Shown here piece after piece: positions 1 through 8,600 of a stretch of 16,698 bases of DNA. The stretch is from Liolophura sinensis (Eukaryota > Mollusca > Polyplacophora > Chitonida > Chitonidae): the NCBI RefSeq assembly GCF_032854445.1, contig NC_088300.1, positions 51,002,984 to 51,019,681 of the forward strand, read 5' to 3'. Each line of letters starts with the position of its first letter. Position 1 is the first letter of the stretch. The translations under genes and the position numbers were made by a program. Below the pieces are notes generated by a model that saw only the letters and a program-made list of their open reading frames with translations, ran no database searches and was not told the DNA's origin.

Positions 1-153
1 TTTACTTGAATACAACTTGAATAGTTTAGGGGCCCAACAGTCTTCCGGAACTAAAATGGCTCTAGATATGGCCCAGACTGTCTGAATTCTTTGCGCGTAA
101 TATGTCCATATGGGATTTCAGCGCCATATGTAAGTCAGCTCAAGGGGCCTCTG

Positions 154-168
154 TGGCTGAGGGGGTTA
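154..168 (+). promoter_or_regulatory. SINE A box (RNA polymerase III internal promoter)
   Basis: TGGCTGAGGGGGTTA resembles the tRNA A-box consensus TRGCNNAGYNGG. The start-to-start distance to the B box (65 nt) is longer than in an ordinary tRNA, as expected for a decayed or remodelled tRNA-derived SINE head. Confidence 0.6.
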
Positions 169-218
169 GCACACCAGTGCAATGACCCAGGAGCCTCCCA
201 CCAATGCTGTTGCTGTGA

Positions 219-227
219 GTTCAAGTC
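219..227 (+). promoter_or_regulatory. SINE B box (RNA polymerase III internal promoter)
   Basis: GTTCAAGTC fits the B-box core GWTCRANNC. The same core recurs at 11153-11161 in copy 4, and a one-base variant (GCTCAAGTC) occurs in copy 3 around 9329-9337. Confidence 0.65.
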
Positions 228-780
228 TAGTTCATGCTGGCTCCCTCTACGGCCGTACTTGGGATGGTCTGGCAGCAACCTGCGAATTATTGTGGGTTTC
301 CCCCAGGCTCTGCCCAGTTTCATCCCACCGTTTATGGGAAATATTCTTAATACGGCATAAAACACCAATCAGAGAAATAAATAAATAAGTCAGTTAATTA
401 AATTAAATGGTGATTGGCAAAAGAGACATGCAAAACATGCTCATCTCTTTTTCATTCCAAAACCAGTGAGTTTACTTGAGACAATTTTATTAGACTCTGG
501 CTAATCTGAGAACACTGATGTAGACATTAGATAAAGGTAAGAGGTCAGTAGGGCATCTTGTGGAGATATGCTTTTTAATTGATTTTCCTTGAGATTCCTT
601 CCATTGCACCTCATTCTGAAAACTCAAAGTGGAGTTGGAAGTCACCGCCTGATGTGTCAGTGTGATAAACAAGGATCAGGTTGTCAAATATCACCACATT
701 GCACTCTCATTTTAATAGAACCAGTCAGTATCTTATTCCTTAGACTATCACTAGGTTAAAGGGACATACTGCCGAAAGAA

Positions 781-1169
781 ATACCCCGTTTATACGGACA
801 GAGTTAAGCTGGTTTCACTTGCGAAAGTGGCTTTGAACCAGTTTAACATGGCCCTTGTGAATGCAATTTGGGGGCATTTAGTCCGGTTTATGTACTCCAG
901 CTAGCGACGTAACTTTAAGCCAGTTTCAGGCTTTGAGTGGGTTATCTGTGCCACGTGAATGTAACTGGATTAAATGCCCCGATTACCTGGATGTCAGGAT
1001 GACATCGTAATTACTAAACCGGCTTTAATGTGACTGTGAACGGGCAAATCCCTGAACTGGCTTCAAACCGGATTGGCCCTTCGTGAACGCACGCATTTTT
1101 ACAACTGACTTCGATTTAAACCGCTTCAGATTTGATCCGGTCTGAATTTTGTCTGCGTGAATGGGGTAT
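781..1169. mobile_element. MITE-like element with terminal inverted repeats
   Basis: The ends are inverted copies: ATACCCCGTTTATACGGACA at 781-800 against ATACCCCATTCACGCAGACA, the reverse complement of 1150-1169. They match at 15 of 20 bases and all five differences are transitions. The interior is palindrome-rich: GGGGCATTTA at 871-880 pairs with TAAATGCCCC at 971-980. GTGAAYG recurs at 857, 955, 1036, 1083 and 1157, often near AACYGG-type words. No transposase is encoded. A target-site duplication is uncertain; AA on both sides is the most that can be seen. Confidence 0.75.
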
Positions 1170-2493
1170 AATTCAGAAGTTTTGAATTGGTTCTGATGAA
1201 TACAAAAATGAGTTGCATTTGACCCCTAACTATACCTCCTGGGCCTATGATCCGAAAAATGTCAATTAAGAGAATTATGTGTGGAAATCTGTCAGTTGTT
1301 TACATTGCCCGCCCAGCAAGATAACAGGAAAATAAGGTCGTGCAAAGAGTCCCACAGTGCAGCATTCCCTTGTGAATCGCACATGTAAACAATACGAAGG
1401 ATTGAAAGTGAATTTTATAAGTCTAGTACTTTATAAAGTTTTATAAAGAAGAACTTAAGTTACATGGTAGAACGCATAATTACCAGACAACACTGTGCCT
1501 TGACATTTCAAGTTGGCTGAATATCTCTCGTGATCTAGGCAACAAGGGAAGGTTAGGTAAGGGACTCAAAATAATTGCTCTTTGTAAATACAGCGACTTG
1601 AGAGAGTTGATTGTCCAAGTGAAAACACAGATAAAACTGAACACTGTTTGTTCACTCAAAATTACTAGATATATGAAACTTTATGGACAAAGAAGGTTTG
1701 GGACCAGTGTATAGGTTGATGCAGAAATGAGCAGTGGCTGCAGACGTCATATGCCCAAGGACGCACAGTGGTCAACATCTTTATACAGTCATTCTCCAGA
1801 AGATCTCCTAAGTGCTGTATGAAACCAGGAGGTTGCCCTATCCCCAGTATAATAACTGTGGAAACAAATCAGCATAACTGGTCAAAGTCAGCTGGTTTCC
1901 CTCCTGTCAAATTTATCCTGGAGCATTGTTCGGACACCAAGTACATCAAAGATGAAGCATTGAAGTGGTCAAGCATTCTTGTGAAAATGGTCATGTATCT
2001 AAATGATAATGTTCAGATGACAAGGCTGATATGTAAGGATTGGTATCTTAAAGGTATTGAAGCTGTTACTTTTCTGAGGCCATGTTCTGAAAGTTTTTCT
2101 TAGCCCTATTGATTAGGACATACAGACATGTTAAAATGCCTTTCTTAGAACAGTTTAGCAGTTGAAGACTGGCAAAAATGAGCACTACACGGTGTAAATC
2201 AAGCTGAATTGTATTAGCATTTTAAGCAAAGAACATTGACAGTTGTGGGGAAAGATTAGGGGATAGGAAACATTGAGTTTTGTCAATGTGACACTTTCAT
2301 TACTCTGTGATAATCTGAATGACAGGGGGTTGGTCAGATGGGATACAGGAATTGAATCTTCTACAGGAATACATGTAGCTTCATTACATGTAGATCTTAC
2401 CTACACAGGTGTTGTCCGACTTCATTATGCAAGTGGTCTGTTTATATGTTATAAGAAAAGAGTGTTACAATTCAGTTGTTTTGTGTCTTGTAG

Positions 2494-2640
2494 GAGTTGG
2501 TCCAGCTAGAAGGGCTTTGTAAACAGCTCTATGAGACGGCAGACAGCAACCTTCGATCTGAAGCAGAGAAAACTTTGGTGGCTTTTGCTAATTCACCGGA
2601 TTGTCTTAACAAATGTCAGCTGCTACTGGAGAGAGGAAAT
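2494..2640 (+). CDS. XPO7: XPO7 exon A (importin-beta N-terminal region)
   Basis: This exon encodes 49 codons, beginning [15 protein letters not shown] and ending [10 protein letters not shown] pyrimidine-rich tract and TTGTAG precede it, and the donor is AAT|GTAAGA. Both boundaries are phase 0. It corresponds to about residues 7-55 of vertebrate exportin-7, the start of the importin-beta N-terminal domain that in this family helps to bind RanGTP. Only about six residues, including the initiator Met, should lie in the preceding exon. That exon was not identified in bases 1-2493. Confidence 0.95.
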
Positions 2641-5600
2641 GTAAGACTGGACACCATTTTGATTTACATATATTCACATATTTCAGACCAGTAGAGCAAC
2701 AAAGTTGACTTTGGACCCATTTTGCTCATGCTACTGGCTGATTGAGCAGTCTTGAAACAGGCTGGAGAAGTTTTAAAATTGCCAATCAGTAGGAAGATCA
2801 TGTTAAATGGGCTGCAGATGTCCTCTGTGTTTACTTCAAGCTTAACTCGTACTGCACTGACCATTGATAAAAAATTTTGGTTTAAGATTCTTTAATATCT
2901 TTCTGTCAAATCTCTGTTCCTGTGTCTTGTGCAGGGGAGATAAGTCATCCTTGATGATTGGGTGTCTTGTTCTCAATTGGAAGTTTTTATATAATTTGCT
3001 TGTTGTTTTGAAAAAAATACATGTGCACAGGTGTTCTCATGGGTTACTAGTAAGAAGATATTGATATGTCCTGTGTGTTGATGCGTGTTTCTCGTAACAT
3101 GCTGTCTTATATGTTTGCTTTGTGTTACAGTCCCCTTATGCTCAGCTGCTGGCTGCCACAACACTAACGAAACTGGTGGCTCGTCCCAATGTTATGTTAC
3201 CTCTAGAACAGCGCATTGACATCAGTAAGTGCATTGCAACTCAACAGTGCAAAGAATTTGGTATGATGTCAATATTTTGCCTTGGCATTATATTATCTTT
3301 CAGTTAACAGAATTTTAAGCTAGGTGTAGATTAACTTGTAGCAGCTCAGTGTTTGGTGATTCTTAGCATCTCAGAGCATCTGCATGCATCTGGGAGAAGT
3401 TGATCAGGGGTTGGTTTAAGTTGATCTTCATGGGCTTGCTACTGCTAACAAGTGCCGACTCATTATTAGCTTATAGTTGAACACAGTTGAGTACCCAGTT
3501 GATCTGTGTATGCTTAGTGTGCCCAGTTGAGCGCAATTTGCACACTTTTGGTTTTTGTGATGGTTCACATGCAAGATACAACCAGGGAAAGGTTGACCAG
3601 TGTGAAATTTGGACAGAACCTGGTCAGATGCTCATGATCTCAAGGTTTATGGAAACATTTTGACATAAGTGATACATTGGCTTAATGCATATTTTGACTT
3701 CGTTGATTGTACCCAGATGCTTGGTGTCGCAAGTCCACCTACATCTGGCTTTGGTTCCTCTGAGAATGTTGAATCCTTAACGTGTACTTAATAAAGAAAC
3801 ATATTTGAGCAGTGTGTGTAATGTAAGATTTTTCATGATTTTTTTTAGTGTACATATACAGTGTACATAAACACTTTGATATATATATACATTTGATATA
3901 TACATATACATTTTGAACATAAACTAATTCATTGCATTGGACTGGTTTTGTATTCAGTGATACAAAGTATATGTTTGGATGACAAAAATAAAATATTTCC
4001 TTCATCTGTTGTAGAAAATTACATTCTGAACTATCTGGCCACTCGGCCTAAGCTGGTTCATTATGTCCTCCAAGCCCTGGTTCAGGTGAGAGAGATAACT
4101 TGTGAAATACCATGCCTTCAGCACTTTTAACCCAATGTTTCAACTGGTGGTGATGGACAACAAAGTCAAACCGTCAGTTTTTATTAGTTAAGCAGGTCCC
4201 AAGTCATATTTAATTAACTTTGTTTATATAGCCTGGCTCGAAAGAATAATCAGTTTAATTGTCATAGTTCATAGTTCCCAGAAAACTTTGGCAACAGCCA
4301 AGGATGTGAGACTGAGCCTCTGCTCATACGGGCTGTTCACAGTGCATTTTTTTTTCTTTGTAGTCATATTAAATATGTATTAAAGCTGTCACATTGGTGT
4401 TGGTTCTCATAGCTCCCCTGAAAAATCAGAACAAAGTACAGGAATTTGTTTGACAAACTGCGATGTGATGGGATTTTCATAACTGTTTCATCCATCAGTA
4501 AACTTGAAAATGGGCACAGTGTAAAATACTGATCAGTTCAACTACATCTTATCATGTTACATTTTCAGCTGTTTGCTCGTATGACTAAACTAGGCTGGTT
4601 TGACCTCAGCAAGGAGGAGTATGTGTTCCGGAATGTTGTCAGTGATGTGGGAAAGTTCATACAGGTAAGCTTTAAAGGACAGTGTTTTATGTGTTTAGGT
4701 GTGACGGTGTGTGGGTGGGTGGGGGTTGGGGGTGGGGGGTTAGAGGTTGTGACGTTATTTCCATATGCTGTATTATAGTTTAAGGAGTTATGAGTGATCA
4801 GTTTTGTGGGTGGAATAAACCACCAGCCTCTGACAAATTACTGACGAACTTTCACATGTGTGATGTACAGATATGTAGACCAGTGGTCTTGTATAAACGT
4901 TGAAAGGCCACACAGGTGTTGTCAGTTGCTTATTGTCCACAGGTAGTAATGACCCAAAAAATCAGTGCTTCATCTTGACCTAATTTTGTGATTTATTTTA
5001 CCATGAAATGAATCTGATGATGAGGAAATAAATCAAGCCTTGATTGACACGACTTACGAACTGTGATGTTTCAATGAGGTTATCGGCCCAGAGCTAGTAT
5101 GTCGTGTCTGGCAGCATTAGAAAGGCATTCCAGTTAGGCAGCAACATAAATTGTTGGCATTGAAACCAGATAACTAAAGGAAAACACAGTCATGATTTGA
5201 CAGAAATAGTGGTGAAACCAACCACAGTTTGGTTTTTATATGTGTTCATGATATGCTTCGCGAAGCGTGCTTTATTTATCTCTTTAATATTTTGCTAAGT
5301 GTGCTGTCCAGTAAATTAAACAATCAAGAGTGCTGATGCATTTACTGTATTTGTTGTGTAACATTTGCCTGAAAAAGTGCAAACTTTGAGGCAAATAAGG
5401 GTTATAAAATATTACTTTTGGTACTTAAACTTCCATTTTTCCGATAAAATATTAACCAATGTTCCATACAAACCTCAAAACACCTTTTGCAAAAATAATG
5501 AAACTGTCAGAATCTGGCAGACTGAGTTAACCTTGTCAGGAATTTTAGGTAGCAGTAGTCAGTAGTGGAGTTTAGAGTTCAAACACTTTTATTGCTAAAG

Positions 5601-8600
5601 GTAGAGAAAAGTCCTACTATATTATGTGAAATGCCATATGTTAGGCAACTATTTTTGATCACATTTACTTTAACATGGGCATCCGGATATAGTTTAACAA
5701 AAGGTTATTCGTTTAGACGAATGATGTAGAAAATTGGTGAACTTAAGCTTCTGAAGAAAAGAGGTGTCATTTGTGTCTCCGGAACACAGTGAGACGGGTC
5801 ATCGGTAAATTAATATCAACAAAGGTTGCTTAATATTTTTACCTTTAGTGATACAAGAGTTTGATAAGGATTCTCCGCTGTAAAATAAAACAAAAAAATG
5901 AGTTGGCTTTAAGTCTATTTGTGATGTGTTTCAGAGTGGTTCCACCCAGCATGTGATGATTGGGGTACAACTCCTCTCCCAGCTAGTCTGTGAGATGAAC
6001 CAGGTAAGTGAGGTGAGTATCAGCAGCGCTCTACAAAACTCTGACAGATCTCCTCACATTGTTAGGTGTGAAACCTTCCTTATATCAATTTACAAAAAAA
6101 AAAACAAAATTAAAGTAAGCAAAGGGCAAAACTATATAGGTTTTACTATTTTTTCAGAGGTATAAAAGCCACACCAGTTTAAGTTGTTGTTCTACTGGCA
6201 GAATAAGCTTTTTTGAATGTCAAATGAGGGTGTAGAAAAAATTCGAAATACTTGGAAAATGCCCCAGAAACTATCCCAGAAATTTTTCAAGTTGAAGACA
6301 TATTTGTATGATTGGAAAACTGTGAAAAACGGGAAATTCATAAAACCTCAAAATCAGATAAAATGAAGAGGTGAATTGTCCGTTTTATTTTAATCTGTTC
6401 TGGGAATTTTTAGTGTCAGCTCACAGGTAAAACACAAAATATATTTGATGTTGTCTATCTATTGGTAAGAAATGAAAGATTATCTGTTCCTTGTCCCACT
6501 CATTCTGAGCGTATACTAAAATTTTAATTTATTTTTACAAAGGATTTTCTGGTTTTGATTTTAACTGAAGATCTAACAAGCAGAAATTGTTTGTGTTTGC
6601 CTTTCACAGGCAGAGGCTAGTCGGTCCCTTGCCAAACACCGGAAGATAGCGTCGTCATTTCGCGACTCTCAGTTGTTTGAGATATTCCAGTTAGCATGTT
6701 CGTTATTACGCACAGCAGCTGGGAACATCAAGGACCTCAACTTCACAGATGATGCACAAGTAGGTGTATTTCTTAATAGTTTGATTTTTTATTGTGAAAT
6801 CATTAAAAAACGTTATACCCAGAAACAAACAAAAAAAAAAAAGTGGTTTTGGGTCCAATGCCATTGAAGTGTTAGTGCGAGCACTTTTAATTTCAGATGT
6901 TAAATAATGATAAATCAATGCTTTGTCACATTTTTGTCATGTCTTAGTGTTATTTTTCACGGTCTATTCTATGGTGCTAGTTGTTCTCATTAGTTACATG
7001 ACGTTTTATCAAGATACACCATGCATAAATGTAGAGTGTATATTATTAACAATGATAAAGTTTTGTAGATACTAATCACATGATATTTGTCGCACCATAC
7101 ATTGTGCCTGTTAATGTAGAGCGAGGTGACTGCTGTGTTATCACTGGTGTCCTTTTTCTCATCCAGCATGGTTTGTTATCACATGCCCTCCGTTTAGCAC
7201 ACAATTGTCTGACCTTTGACTTTATCGGAACCTCCACCGACGAATCTTCGGATGATTTATGTACAGTTCAAATACCCACCAGTTGGCGGTCAGGTACTGT
7301 GCACATCATTCTTTTTTTCAGTTGTTACAGTTACATATGAATTTGTTACGTGTATATGTGTATTTAATTTGACCAGTTTGAATTTAGATATACATGTACA
7401 TTATTGTAATGGTGTTTAATCTTGGGTGTTACCCTTTCTGTTGAAATTAATGTGTTTCAAATCCATCCACTGGTCCTTGAAAATCCCTTAATATTCCTGA
7501 AATTTGGATTGAAAGGCTTAGAAGGTCTAGAAAATGCTAGAAATTCAATTATTTTTTTTTAAAGTAATTGAAAGAACTTGATGTTTCAGTGTTGAATATC
7601 GTATTGCATTTAAAAATGAACCAATGAATAAGCTGCTAAAATAGAATTCATTCATGGAGGTTGTATACTTAAACTGAATAGCATTGAAGTGCTGGAAACA
7701 AAAAAGATATTAGGTCTTTCAAAAATATTCCCTTCTTCGTTTTCTTTGCCCATAAACCAGATGATCATATATGTAAAATTTTGCAAGAAGTTGTATCTGT
7801 GCATACTTAGCTGTACAGTTAGGTTCTTTCATTATTTTTTATCATTGAACAATTTTATTTTATTCTTTCAGCATTTCTTGACTTCAGCACATTACGTCTG
7901 TTTTTTGACTTGTATGCGGGCCTACCTTCATCATTATCAGCCATGGTAAGTGTTGTTTGCATGTTGTCTTTATCATCTGTTTCAAATGTGTTTCAGATCT
8001 ACCTCCGTAGTTAATTGTCACGTTAAGTGGTGTCAGATGAACCTTTGTAGCAGTCCAGTAGAGGCTCGGCCCATGGCAATATGTTCACTGGTGTGTTCTG
8101 TAAGATTGGATAACAAACTGCCACAGTTTCAGTGAATGTTAGTGCCACCGTGTATGGCATCCAACAACCGTAAAGAGCTACTATAGTGTGAAGACCTGTA
8201 TGTCTTAAAAGCAGAGTTAAATGACAAGAAGATTGTCTGAATTGCTTTCCTAAATTGTAAAAAAATTGCCATGTATTAAAACTGCTGTCGTTAGTTTCAG
8301 CGGATATTACGGAAAGAAAAAATTTTCTGTCATTTCCAATTTTGCCTGGTGTGACGTCATGCTAGAACACTTGACGTCACCCATCACTCACTTGTAGCAA
8401 AAAATGACGTTGTACTTCCAAACGCTGATACCATCATTCCAGCAGCTGCCTTTTCGTCATATCTGTCTGATTCATCGTCACATAAGGAATATTATCACAT
8501 CACATCAGGAAAATTTTGTGGAAACTGCCGAAGATCTTCTTTTTCAGCACTGTTTACCTGTGGGAGTTAAATAGTGTTATTTGTCTCATACTGGCTTCCT

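Larger units (their letters stand above)
144..389 (+). mobile_element. tRNA-derived SINE, full-length copy 1
   Basis: The element runs from a tRNA-like head (A box near 154-168, B box at 219-227), through a body shared with the other copies (GGCCGTACTTGGG, GGGTTTCCCCCAGGCTCTGC, GAAATATTCTTAATACGG), to GGCATAAAACACCAATC and an (AAAT)n tail. An 8-bp direct repeat TAAGTCAG flanks it at 131-138 and 386-393, overlapping the tail, and is a plausible target-site duplication. It has no coding capacity; such elements depend on a partner LINE for reverse transcription. Confidence 0.85.
1..2493 (+). other. Upstream or first-intron region of XPO7
   Basis: No exon could be supported here. The initiator exon should encode only about six residues before ELVQLEG, and no ATG followed by a few codons and a consensus donor stands out. 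The region may therefore be intron 1, with the 5' exon upstream of the window, or it may include an unrecognised tiny exon. It holds a full-length SINE (144-389), a MITE-like element (781-1169) and otherwise AT-rich unique-looking sequence. The longest open stretch without homology is 1768-2103. It starts at GTG, lacks splice support and is not called as a gene. Confidence 0.6.

Noticed and set aside
144-230. A functional tRNA gene from the A and B boxes
   Set aside because: The spacing between boxes is too long, no cloverleaf with an anticodon stem can be assigned, and the sequence continues into a repeated SINE body and tail.
91-388. Plus-strand open frames at the left edge
   Set aside because: Both overlapping frames translate SINE copy 1 and neighbouring sequence. 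They have no known protein similarity and the same words recur in the other SINE copies.
1684-1700. Candidate initiator ATG GAC AAA GAA G|GT
   Set aside because: The donor context is poor and its phase (1) does not fit the phase-0 start of exon A, so it would not restore the reading frame.
4340-4375. Acceptor-like T tract followed by CTTTGTAG in intron 3
   Set aside because: It resembles a splice acceptor, but the following sequence hits stops quickly and does not match exportin-7. Exons C and D already join in phase with no missing residues.
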